Assembly: GCF_028446585.1 (NCBI RefSeq)
Contig: NZ_JAPFQL010000019.1
Location: 1-41,578 of the forward strand
Source: Intrasporangium calvum
GTDB lineage: Bacteria > Actinomycetota > Actinomycetes > Actinomycetales > Dermatophilaceae
Reading direction: 5' to 3'
Length of the DNA: 41,578 nucleotides
Part shown: piece by piece, positions 1 through 7,200 of the stretch
How positions within the stretch are numbered: the first letter of the stretch is position 1
Layout of the letters: each line of letters opens with the position of its first letter
Translations under genes and position numbers: made by a program
Notes under the pieces: generated by a model
Database searches by the model: none
The model's input: only the letters and a program-made list of their open reading frames with translations
Told to the model about the DNA's origin: nothing

Positions 1-64
1 CATCGCGATCAGGGGCGACTGCCCTGAGTTCATAGCTGGTCCTCCCACGTCATCGGGGGGAGTG

Positions 65-101
65 GCCTCATCCGACCGACAGCCTGCCGGCCGGATGAGG
101 C
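65..101 (-). terminator. Stem-loop after the sugar-binding protein gene
   Basis: A perfect 10-bp inverted repeat (GCCTCATCCG at 65-74 and its complement at 92-101) lies 10 bp past the stop codon of the binding-protein gene on the minus strand. There is no clear T-run after it, so it could be a weak terminator or an mRNA-stabilising hairpin between this gene and transporter genes expected beyond the left edge. Confidence 0.45.
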
Positions 102-110
102 ACCACTCGA

Positions 111-1094
111 TCAGTGCGTCGTCTTGAGGAACTCGTCGAGGGTGTCGGGCGTGACGACCTCGACGCCGGTGTCGACGTTGAAGTTCGGCTTCAGGGTCGA
201 CTTCTTCGTGTGGAAGTCAACGAGGATCTGAAGGGCCTGTGCGGTCATCCCGAAGGGCTTCTGCGAGATGAGCGCGTTCACGCATCCGGCCTTCATCCCG
301 TCGATGCCCTGGGGCACCACGTCGAAGCCGACAGCCTTGGTGGAACCGCACTTGTTGGCGGACTTGAGGGCCCCGGCGATACCCGGGAGGTCCGAGCCGC
401 CGATTCCGGCGAAGCCGACCAGGTCGGGGTGCGCCTGGAGGACGGTCTCGGCCTTGGACTGGGCCGTCGCGACCGACTCGCCGGACTCTTCGGTCGCAAC
501 GATCTGGATGTCGGGGTACTTGGCGAGGGCCTTCTTGACCCCCTCGAGCCGCTGGTTGAGGTTGGTCGCGCCGAGGTTGCCGATGATGATGGCGACCTTG
601 CCCTTGTTCCCGATGGCCTGGGCGAGCGCCTCTCCTTCCTTCTCACCCGCTGCCACGTTGTCCGTGCCGATGTAGCCGAGGACCTTGCTGTCAGGCACGG
701 GCCCGTCCCATGCGATGACCGGGATGCCCATTTCCGTCGCGCGCACGATGATCTCGCGGACGCTGGCGGGGTCGTTGGGCGAGATGGCGATACCGAGCGG
801 GTTCTTGGCCAGGATCGACTCGAAGATGGACGCCTGCTTGGCGGCGTCGTCCGTGTCCGGGCCGAGGAACTCGGCCTTGACGCCGAGCTTCTTGGCCTCG
901 TCTTCCATGCCCTTGCGGGCGTCGACCCAGTAGGGGTTGTTGAGGGACTTGGGGAGGAACACATAGCTGCCCTCCGAGCCTCCGCCGCCGGTGCTGGAGC
1001 CGCTGCCGCCGTTGTCAGAGGCTTGGCCGCAGGCTGCGGCGCTGAGGGCGACCATGGCGACAGCCACGGTGACCTTGAGGAACCTGGTGCGCAT
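111..1094 (-). CDS. Sugar ABC transporter substrate-binding lipoprotein
   Basis: This 327-residue protein is a periplasmic-binding-protein type 1 (RbsB-like) receptor that would capture a sugar or sugar acid outside the membrane and pass it to an ABC permease. It begins with a basic n-region, a hydrophobic stretch and a lipobox ending LSAAAC, so Cys22 should be lipidated. A Gly/Ser-rich linker follows, then the binding fold, which starts near YVFLPKSLNNPYW. The start is well supported by AAAGGAG upstream. It is the last gene of the minus-strand acid-sugar operon within the window. The matching permease and ATPase are not present and may lie to the left. The ligand is inferred only from the neighbouring four-carbon acid-sugar genes. 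Confidence 0.9.
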   Translation of the reverse strand: MRTRFLKVTVAVAMVALSAAACGQASDNGGSGSSTGGGGSEGSYVFLPKSLNNPYWVDARKGMEDEAKKLGVKAEFLGPDTDDAAKQASIFESILAKNPLGIAISPNDPASVREIIVRATEMGIPVIAWDGPVPDSKVLGYIGTDNVAAGEKEGEALAQAIGNKGKVAIIIGNLGATNLNQRLEGVKKALAKYPDIQIVATEESGESVATAQSKAETVLQAHPDLVGFAGIGGSDLPGIAGALKSANKCGSTKAVGFDVVPQGIDGMKAGCVNALISQKPFGMTAQALQILVDFHTKKSTLKPNFNVDTGVEVVTPDTLDEFLKTTH

Positions 1095-1163
1095 TACTAT
1101 CTCCTTTGATGGTGCGTGACCTTGCCCATTGGCCTGTGGCGTGGTCGATTGCGCTGGATGTCT

Positions 1164-1196
1164 GACCGCCCGGCTGGAACGCCCAGCCGGGCGGTC
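1164..1196 (-). terminator. Strong intercistronic stem-loop
   Basis: A perfect 14-bp stem (GACCGCCCGGCTGG at 1164-1177, complement at 1183-1196) with a 5-nt loop sits 6 bp after the aldolase stop codon and about 70 bp before the binding-protein start. No T-run follows. It could terminate part of the transcripts or protect the upstream mRNA end, giving different levels of enzyme and binding protein. Confidence 0.65.
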
Positions 1197-1202
1197 CGTT
1201 CC

Positions 1203-2066
1203 TTACTCGTGGTCCGGGGGTTGGAGAGCCGGCCTCGAAAGAAGGACGATTTTCTGGTGAGCGACCTGCTGGACGGCCACGACGCCGTCAGCGAGTGCAC
1301 GTGCGAGGTCCGCTTTCGCTAGAACCTCCTCGTCAAGGTCATGGAAGGCTTGGAGGAGCGCGCGTCGCAGCTCGGTGTTGATGTTCACCTTGGCGACGCC
1401 TCGCTCCAGGACGGCGCGGAGCTCGTCGTCGGGGAGCCCTGAAGCCCCGTGCAGCACGAGCGGCACGCCGACAGCGTCGCGGATGTGCGTGAGCAGCTCA
1501 AGGGCCAGAGGCTGTGGTTCGCTGGCCATGCCGTGGACGTTTCCCACTGCGACTGCCAGGGCGCTGACCCCCGTGCGATCGACGAACTCGCGGGCTCGTG
1601 CTGGGTCTGTCATCTGGCCGACCTCGGTCACCACGGATCTGTCCTCGTCACCGGGCACCGATCCGAGCTCGCCTTCAACCCAGACGCCGTTGGCCGCACC
1701 GATGGCTACCGCTTCGCGCGTGAGCGCGATGTTCTCCTCGAACGGCAGCCCTGAGCCGTCGACCATGACGGAGCTGTAGCCGGATTCCGCGCACCACCTG
1801 ATCTCCTCGAGGTCCCGGGAGTGGTCCAGGTGCACCCCCACCCGCACGGAAGCCGCTTCTGCAGCGTGCAGCGCGAGTGCAGCGAGCGCAGCCCGGCCTG
1901 CGTGGGCGAAGGTGCTCGAGCCCGCCTGCAGAATGATCGGCGCGCCGGCCGCCTCCGCGGCTCGGACCACACCCATCGTGGTCTCGAGTCCGTAGGTGGA
2001 GAAGGCTGCCAGGGCCCAGCCCTGGGCGTAGGCTTCCTGGATCGTTCCGAGCCCGGTGTCAAGCAT
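1203..2066 (-). CDS. Class II fructose-bisphosphate aldolase family protein
   Basis: The protein (287 aa) belongs to the zinc-dependent class II aldolase family (GatY/KbaY/FbaA type), which cleaves phosphorylated ketoses to dihydroxyacetone phosphate and an aldehyde. Visible family motifs are HLDHSRD, VEGELGSVPGDED, VGNVHG, LVLHGASGL and KVNINTELR, which supply metal and phosphate ligands. I chose the ATG at 2066 because GAGG precedes it by 4 bp; GTG at 2078 is an alternative. It overlaps the end of the upstream kinase by 8 bp, which implies translational coupling. With an acid-sugar kinase upstream it probably splits a phosphorylated acid-sugar intermediate, but the exact substrate cannot be read from the sequence. 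Confidence 0.88.
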   Translation of the reverse strand: MLDTGLGTIQEAYAQGWALAAFSTYGLETTMGVVRAAEAAGAPIILQAGSSTFAHAGRAALAALALHAAEAASVRVGVHLDHSRDLEEIRWCAESGYSSVMVDGSGLPFEENIALTREAVAIGAANGVWVEGELGSVPGDEDRSVVTEVGQMTDPARAREFVDRTGVSALAVAVGNVHGMASEPQPLALELLTHIRDAVGVPLVLHGASGLPDDELRAVLERGVAKVNINTELRRALLQAFHDLDEEVLAKADLARALADGVVAVQQVAHQKIVLLSRPALQPPDHE

Positions 2067-3516
2067 GATCCTCACCACGCAGGATTTGGACGGCCGAGGC
2101 CATCGACTGGTCGTCCCCGACGTTCCCGGCGAAAACGACGTAGGGCATGTTCTTGGGGGCGCTCTCGCCTTGGTCCGCGACGGACAGCCAGACGGACGTC
2201 ATCCCGGGGAAGAGCTGACCGGCGACGATGGCACGACGAATGTCGAGGCCCTTGGCAGCGACGTCATGAGACGTGATCCCCCCCTTGGCGATGACCCAGC
2301 CAAGGGCGTAGCGCGCATTCACCAGCCGCACGACCTGGACAACTGCCTCTGACACGAGTCTCGCGATTTCGAGGCTGTGCTGGGCATCGTTGCCACGGAC
2401 CAGGATCCGGCTAGTCATCAGGAGGACGTCCGAGTTCCGCAGCGCCTCCACGATGGCCTCTGCGGCATCCGCGACGACCGAGGCCCGCCGCTCGGGATGG
2501 ATCAGATCTGGAACGTTGATCGTCACGGCGTGGATGCCGGAGAGCTGCTGGAGTCGGGCGACTTGGCGGCCGGTGAGCTCGACGTGGGAACCGACAACGA
2601 CGAGCCCATGGGCTCCGCCGGAAGCTTTGGGACGGACGGGTGGGGTCGGCTCCATGCCGACTCGCGCGGCGACGAACGACGGGCCCGCCCGGTACACGAA
2701 ACGCTTCCCGTGCTCCTCGGCGTCGAGCAGACCCAAGACCAATGTGTCGAGGTCGGCTCGCCTCGCCGCATCAGCGGCCACAACGGCACCGTGCTCCACG
2801 CTAGCCAGGATCTCGGCCACCCGACGAGGACCGCCCTCGCGCAGATCACCCAGGCTGATCCCGAGGACGGCCTGTGCCCGGATGCGGCCTTGGGTGCGTT
2901 CCTCTACGTACTCGGCGAGCCGTGAGCTCTTGAAGCCGAAGGTTGCGTCGCGTGCATAGTCCGTCTCTCCGACGGGCACCAGATCGTCATCACGCTTGAC
3001 GTAGTGGGTCCCCTCGATGGTGAACCGCCCGGCCTCCAGATAGGCGGGGACGAACAGAACGCCGTCGACCGGTCGCCCAAGATCGGCCATCACAAGGGAG
3101 ACGACATCGGTCTCCAGTGGGAAGTGCCCGCGAAGAGTGGAGTCGCCGCGACACGCCACGACGTAATCACGGCCGGCCCTGCTAGCGGCGGCATCGACCG
3201 CCTCCGTGGCGTCCCTCAGCAGCGCCTCTGTGTCGCTCGGGGACAGGCTGCGGGTGTTGGTCAGGATGAAGACCATGTGTGTGTCCAGACTGAGCGCCCA
3301 GTCGAGGGCCGCGGCGTCCCAAGCCATGAGAATCGGGACGTTGCTGACAGCCTGGCTGCCCGTGGGGTCGTCGTCGAAGACGATCACCACTGGCCCAGCG
3401 GCCGCAATGCGTTGGCGAATGACCTCACGCACATGCGAGCCCTCGACCGTGGCATCACTCTGGGATACAGAGGAGGACCATTCGGGAGCGGCGTTGCTCG
3501 AGGACGAGGGGATCAT
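2059..3516 (-). CDS. DUF1537 four-carbon acid sugar kinase (OtnK/DtnK family)
   Basis: DUF1537 proteins phosphorylate four-carbon acid sugars such as threonate, erythronate or their 3-oxo forms. The N-terminal motif VIVFDDDPTGSQ and the C-terminal nucleotide-binding motif KGGITSHD are clear. The ATG at 3516 gives about 485 residues, normal for the longer branch of the family. The reading frame stays open upstream but would run into the racemase gene, so the longer form is unlikely; a GTG a few codons upstream is another option. It starts 4 bp after the racemase stop codon and overlaps the aldolase. It is clearly different from the second DUF1537 kinase encoded divergently at 4378, so the locus may serve two substrates or stereoisomers. 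Confidence 0.88.
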   Translation of the reverse strand: MIPSSSSNAAPEWSSSVSQSDATVEGSHVREVIRQRIAAAGPVVIVFDDDPTGSQAVSNVPILMAWDAAALDWALSLDTHMVFILTNTRSLSPSDTEALLRDATEAVDAAASRAGRDYVVACRGDSTLRGHFPLETDVVSLVMADLGRPVDGVLFVPAYLEAGRFTIEGTHYVKRDDDLVPVGETDYARDATFGFKSSRLAEYVEERTQGRIRAQAVLGISLGDLREGGPRRVAEILASVEHGAVVAADAARRADLDTLVLGLLDAEEHGKRFVYRAGPSFVAARVGMEPTPPVRPKASGGAHGLVVVGSHVELTGRQVARLQQLSGIHAVTINVPDLIHPERRASVVADAAEAIVEALRNSDVLLMTSRILVRGNDAQHSLEIARLVSEAVVQVVRLVNARYALGWVIAKGGITSHDVAAKGLDIRRAIVAGQLFPGMTSVWLSVADQGESAPKNMPYVVFAGNVGDDQSMASAVQILRGEDHA

Positions 3517-3520
3517 GGCG

Positions 3521-4198
3521 TCACGCGTCACCCATCGCACGGACACGCTCAGCGAGATCGGTGACTCCCATTCGGGGGCTGGCAAGGACGGGGAGCCCGG
3601 TCTCCTCAGAGAGGCGAGGGGCAAGTCGAGCCATCGAGGCCTGCGCCAAAACGATGACATCGACCTCCTTGGCGAGCTTGGCGGCCTCCTTGGAGACCAT
3701 AGAGTCGTGGGCGTCCCTGTCGCCACCCATCAGGACCTGGAAGGCGCCCTCGGTAAGCCGCTGGTGAATGTGCACCTCGCGACCCAGTTCAGCAGCCTTG
3801 GCCAGCACCAGGTTGGACGTGGGATCGAGGGTCGTCGGGACGGTCGCGAGAACGCCAACCTCCTTGCCGGTGCTTGCAGCCTTGAGCGCCATGGCGTCAT
3901 CGATCTTCACGATCGGCGTGTGGACCACCTGCTTGGCGGTGTCCATCGTCGGCCCGAGGGAAGAGCATGCGTTGAAGATGATGTCTGCACCGGCCGCCTC
4001 AGCGGCCTGCGCAAGGTGCACCATCCGGTTGGTGCTGGCCTCGGTGATCCCGCGGTCACGCCCGACCTGCGACAGCACGTCCGAGTCCACGAAGTGGATC
4101 ACCTCAGCGTCCGGGAGCAGCTCGGCCAGCAGGTCATTGATCGCCGGCTCGACGGTGACGAAAACGAAACTCGTGTGCAGGACGGCTACCTTGGTCAC
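3521..4198 (-). CDS. Asp/Glu/hydantoin racemase-family protein
   Basis: This 225-residue protein resembles the Asp/Glu/hydantoin racemase superfamily. The first catalytic-type cysteine is in NACSSLGPT, but the second position, usually a Cys in two-base racemases, reads LAQASMARL and has no Cys. A classical two-cysteine racemase mechanism is therefore doubtful. Homologues with the same AQASM motif are, from memory, often found beside DUF1537 kinases, so a role as isomerase or in handling acid-sugar intermediates is plausible but unproven. The start is GTG at 4198, with GAGGAG about 5 bp upstream. It is the first gene of the minus-strand operon and is transcribed away from the second kinase. 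Confidence 0.8.
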   Translation of the reverse strand: MTKVAVLHTSFVFVTVEPAINDLLAELLPDAEVIHFVDSDVLSQVGRDRGITEASTNRMVHLAQAAEAAGADIIFNACSSLGPTMDTAKQVVHTPIVKIDDAMALKAASTGKEVGVLATVPTTLDPTSNLVLAKAAELGREVHIHQRLTEGAFQVLMGGDRDAHDSMVSKEAAKLAKEVDVIVLAQASMARLAPRLSEETGLPVLASPRMGVTDLAERVRAMGDA

Positions 4199-4377
4199 CG
4201 GAACTCCTCTGATATCTGATAACTGATAGGTTGAGGAAACCGCATCGTCCGCGGTTTGGCAAGAGGTCCAGCAAAATGACCGTAGGTCTGCGGCTGCGGG
4301 CGCCGCAGGGACATCTGCGTGACCCTTGACACGTCCTCATGGCCGGGGCCACCGCTAGCTGAATTTGAGGAGGAGCC
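4199..4377. promoter_or_regulatory. Divergent promoter region of the acid-sugar cluster
   Basis: This 179-bp gap must hold the promoters for both arms of the acid-sugar cluster. At 4210-4230 there are three tandem 7-bp units beginning TGATA (TGATATC, TGATAAC, TGATAGG), a candidate regulator site just upstream of the racemase ribosome-binding site. A TTGACA -35-like hexamer is at 4326-4331 on the plus strand, but no good -10 at normal spacing was seen. GAGGAGG lies 5-10 bp before the GTG of the kinase. No regulator gene is adjacent. Confidence 0.5.
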
Positions 4378-5592
4378 GTGCTCGCTGGAGCAACCCAGAG
4401 CGGGGCTGCCCTGCCCATCGGTCTGCGCTTGGTGGTTCTTGCCGATGACTTGACAGGGGCCGCAGACACCGCTGCCTCCTTCGCGAGCAGGTCACCCGCC
4501 ACTCTCATGATCGAAGGCGGATCGGACTGGCCCGGCGAAGGATCTCTCGCACTCGACACCGAGACACGCCACGCGGACGAGGGCGTTGCGCGACAGCGGG
4601 TAGCCTCCTTGGCGAAACGGGCCGTCCGGATAGGGAGCGTCCTCTACAAGAAGGTCGACTCGCTTGGCCGAGGCAACATTGCGGCCGAAGTCGCCGCCGC
4701 GCTGGAGGTGCTGCGAAGCCGGACTCCACACGCCATTGCCCTACTCAGCCCTGCCTTTCCGTACCTAGGGCGCACTACCGCCCGGGGCCTTATCCACGCC
4801 GATGGGCACCCCGTCATGCGCAACGGGCGACCGCTGGACCTCGCGCAACTTCTCCAGCACAGCGGGTTGGCATCACGAACGGTCCCGGCTCCAAAGACGA
4901 CCGAGGGACTCGTTGGCCAGATCCGGGCCGCAGTGGCGCAGAAGCTCGACGTCCTAGTCGTGGACGCCTCCACGGAGAATGACCTCAGGAGAATTCTCGA
5001 GGCCGCAGCGAGCTTCGAAGAGCAGGTCCTCTTGGTCGGCTCGGGAGGTCTCGCCAAACACTTGGGCGAGGCGCTCTTCGGCCCTGTGGACCGCCACCAC
5101 GTCCCTGAACCACCCGGTGGAGCGAGGCTCTTCGTCGTGGGTAGCCGGGCTAATCAGGCCCGTGCTCAACGGGCAGCGCTCGTCGCGGCGGGCGTGCTCC
5201 CCATTCCTGTCATGGACATCCCGTGCAGCGACACGCTCCGAGCAATCCGAGCGCATCTCGGTTCGGGAGGGGACGTCGTCATCTTCCCGGATCCCGGAAT
5301 GCCAGTCGCCCCGGAAGACGCCACCAGAGTCGCCGAACTCCTAGCCACAGTGGCGCAGCCCCTGTTGGATGCGGCGTGCACCATCGTTCTCACAGGTGGC
5401 GAAACGGCACATGCGGTCCTCCGGCGCACCGGGGTGGCTGCCTTGCGCATCCTTGGGGAGCTGGAGCCCGGTGTCGTCCTGTCCAAGGTCTTGGCCCAAG
5501 ACCTGTACGTAGTCACGAAGGCGGGTTCCTTCGGAGATGACCAAGTCTTGGTCCGCCGTTTACATCCCACCATCCAAAGGAGCGCGCCATGA
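4378..5592 (+). CDS. DUF1537 four-carbon acid sugar kinase (DtnK-like)
   Basis: This second DUF1537 kinase (404 aa) has the family N-terminal motif VVLADDLTGAADTA and a C-terminal GGETAHAV motif, so it should transfer phosphate from ATP to the 4-hydroxyl of a tetronate. The length matches the shorter DtnK-like branch. It starts with GTG, supported by GGAGGAG upstream. Its stop overlaps the start of the pdxA-like gene by 4 bp (ATGA). DtnK plus PdxA2 is a known pairing in which the kinase makes 4-phospho-D-threonate or 4-phospho-D-erythronate and PdxA2 oxidises it to dihydroxyacetone phosphate and CO2. That pathway is inferred here from the gene pair; the stereoisomer is not evident. Confidence 0.88.
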   Translation: MLAGATQSGAALPIGLRLVVLADDLTGAADTAASFASRSPATLMIEGGSDWPGEGSLALDTETRHADEGVARQRVASLAKRAVRIGSVLYKKVDSLGRGNIAAEVAAALEVLRSRTPHAIALLSPAFPYLGRTTARGLIHADGHPVMRNGRPLDLAQLLQHSGLASRTVPAPKTTEGLVGQIRAAVAQKLDVLVVDASTENDLRRILEAAASFEEQVLLVGSGGLAKHLGEALFGPVDRHHVPEPPGGARLFVVGSRANQARAQRAALVAAGVLPIPVMDIPCSDTLRAIRAHLGSGGDVVIFPDPGMPVAPEDATRVAELLATVAQPLLDAACTIVLTGGETAHAVLRRTGVAALRILGELEPGVVLSKVLAQDLYVVTKAGSFGDDQVLVRRLHPTIQRSAP

Positions 5593-6581
5593 GCAAGCCA
5601 ATCGTCGCCATCACGATGGGCGACCCCGCAGGCATCGGCCCTGAGATCGTCGTCAAAGCGTTGGCGTCGCCAGCCATCTACGAGATTGGGCGGCCGCTCG
5701 TGATCGGCGATGCCAAGCGCCTCCGCCATGCCGCCAATATCTGCGATGCGGCTGTTGACATCGCGGTCGTCGAAGGACCCGAGGGCGCCGCCTTCGAGCA
5801 TGGGCGGATCGACTGCGTCGACCTCGACTGCGTGCCCAAGGACCTGCCGTTTGGCGCGGTATCTGCGATCGCCGGCGACGCCGCATACCGATTCATCGAG
5901 CGCGCCGTCGAATTGGCAGTTGGCGGACGCGTGGGCGCGATCTGCACGGCTCCGCTCAACAAGGAGGCGCTGCACGCGGGCGGCCACGTCTTCCCAGGCC
6001 ACACCGAACTGCTGGCCCATCTGACCGGCACCGAAGAGGTGTCCATGCTCTTGAACGCACCCGGACTGCGAGTCATCCACGTCACGACGCACATTGGGCT
6101 GATCGACATGGTCCGCAAGATCGACGCTGGCCTGGTCAAGAGAACCATCGACCGCGGCAACCGGGTGCTCCTCAGCGCAGGTGTGGAGCGGCCGAGAATC
6201 GCAGTCTGCGGCATCAACCCGCACGCCGGCGAGAACGGGCTTTTCGGCTACCGCGAGGAGGAGGAAAAGATCGTCCCCGCTGTCGAGGCAGCGCGAGCTG
6301 AGGGCATCGATGCACAAGGCCCCCTCCCAGCTGACACCGCGTTCTTCCGCGCCAAGCGCGGCGATTTTGACCTGGTCGTTGCCATGTATCACGACCAGGG
6401 CCACGGTCCCGTGAAGGTCCTCGGCATCGAGGAGGGCGTCAACATCACTGTTGGCCTGCCAGTCATCCGAACCAGCGTTGACCACGGCACGGCCTTCGAT
6501 ATCGCCGGCACGGGCAGAGCCGGCGAGGCCAGCATGCTGGAGGCCCTACGCCAGGCAGTGGACCTGGCTCCGCGGGCCTGA
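5589..6581 (+). CDS. pdxA2: PdxA-family 4-phosphate dehydrogenase (PdxA2-like)
   Basis: This 330-residue NAD-dependent metal-requiring dehydrogenase has the family start AITMGDPAGIGPE and the metal-binding histidine motifs GHTELLAH, NPHAGE and YHDQGHGP. In vitamin B6 synthesis PdxA oxidises 4-phosphohydroxy-L-threonine, but next to a DUF1537 kinase the PdxA2 role, oxidative decarboxylation of 4-phospho-D-threonate or erythronate, is more likely. No other B6 gene is nearby, which supports the catabolic reading. Translation is probably coupled to the kinase through the ATGA overlap. It is the last gene of this arm. The space beyond it is filled by a decayed region and convergent pseudogene. Confidence 0.88.
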   Translation: MSKPIVAITMGDPAGIGPEIVVKALASPAIYEIGRPLVIGDAKRLRHAANICDAAVDIAVVEGPEGAAFEHGRIDCVDLDCVPKDLPFGAVSAIAGDAAYRFIERAVELAVGGRVGAICTAPLNKEALHAGGHVFPGHTELLAHLTGTEEVSMLLNAPGLRVIHVTTHIGLIDMVRKIDAGLVKRTIDRGNRVLLSAGVERPRIAVCGINPHAGENGLFGYREEEEKIVPAVEAARAEGIDAQGPLPADTAFFRAKRGDFDLVVAMYHDQGHGPVKVLGIEEGVNITVGLPVIRTSVDHGTAFDIAGTGRAGEASMLEALRQAVDLAPRA

Positions 6582-6778
6582 AGGGCGAGGCGGCTGAACA
6601 GACGCGCGATTTCAAGCTGAAACGGCGCCATGCAACGAACAATCCCGTTCCTCAGGCCGCCAGCAGCGGCTCGATCAGACCCGCCCACGCGGCTCGCAGA
6701 TCGGCGGGAAGCGCTCAGCCTCGATTCACCGAGGGGCCTTGGGTCCGGGAAGTGATCTCGTCTGCGGGTTAAGGGTGT

Positions 6779-6810
6779 GGCGAGGGCGTGGGTGATCGCC
6801 CGACCTCGCC
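6779..6810. terminator. Bidirectional hairpin between convergent units
   Basis: Two nested inverted repeats (GGCGA/TCGCC outside, GGGCG/CGCCC inside, with a small bulge) form a stem-loop between pdxA2 and the decayed symporter gene, which converge here. No T-run is visible. The rest of 6582-6842 has no supportable gene. A minus-strand stretch near 6660-6715 faintly resembles the N-terminus of an IS transposase but is too short and broken to call. Confidence 0.35.
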
Positions 6811-6846
6811 ATTGGGGTGTTCCACGTATTGTTTTCAGGGGCCGGG

Positions 6847-6876
6847 CCAGGGCCAGGGCCAGGGCCAGGGCCAGGG
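6847..6876. repeat. Hexamer microsatellite (CCAGGG)5
   Basis: Five perfect tandem copies of CCAGGG, preceded by an imperfect GCCGGG, lie at the broken end of the symporter pseudogene. On the minus strand in the original frame they encode alternating Ala-Leu, consistent with expansion inside a membrane-helix codon run. Confidence 0.9.
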
Positions 6877-6998
6877 CCACGATCGTCCCGCCCTGGAAGT
6901 ACGCCAAGGCCTTTCAGTCCCGTCTCGCTGACCGTCTTCAGGTCTGCGACGGACGCGATGCCGGAGATGATCGTGAGGAACGCGATAGGCCCGATAAG

Positions 6999-7018
6999 CA
7001 TTCTCATCCATTCTCATC
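6999..7018. repeat. 10-bp tandem duplication disrupting the symporter
   Basis: CATTCTCATC occurs twice back to back (6999-7008 and 7009-7018). Removing one copy restores the reading frame from FVNAMRM into LIGPIAF, so this duplication is a frameshift mutation in the symporter gene. Confidence 0.9.
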
Positions 7019-7200
7019 GCGTTGACGAAGGTCGTGCCGATCGGCTCCATCTGGGTGTCGGCGTCCCGCGCCAGCCAGCCAAGGAGGATGCCCGCGATGA
7101 GCACCCACAGGTAGAGCTGCCGGTGCAGCCGGCGCCGGGTGGTACCGCAGGGGTGCTCGGAGCAGTGGTCATCGTTCCTACCTCGTTGTAAGAGTGATGG

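Larger units (their letters stand above)
6843..7172 (-). pseudogene. Decayed dicarboxylate/cation symporter (DctA/GltP-like), 5' part only
   Basis: Three minus-strand frames together read as the start of a DAACS-family dicarboxylate symporter: LYLWVLIAGILLGW, then MEPIGTTFVNAMRM, then LIGPIAFLTIISGIASVADL, then GLKGLAYFQGGTIVALAL. The frame shifts near 7140, at a 10-bp tandem duplication (6999-7018), and by one base near 6905. After the hexamer repeat at 6847-6876 the homology stops, so most of the protein (normally over 400 aa) is gone. The original ATG is at 7172 with a plausible ribosome-binding site, directly downstream of the tartrate dehydrogenase gene. It was probably the uptake protein for that enzyme's substrate. 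Sequencing error could explain a single-base shift but not the duplication plus truncation. Confidence 0.8.

Noticed and set aside
6655-6715. Minus-strand stretch resembling an IS5-type transposase start (LPADLRAAWAGLIEPLLAA)
   Set aside because: Only about 20 codons, ended by a stop, with no inverted repeats nearby; resemblance may be chance.
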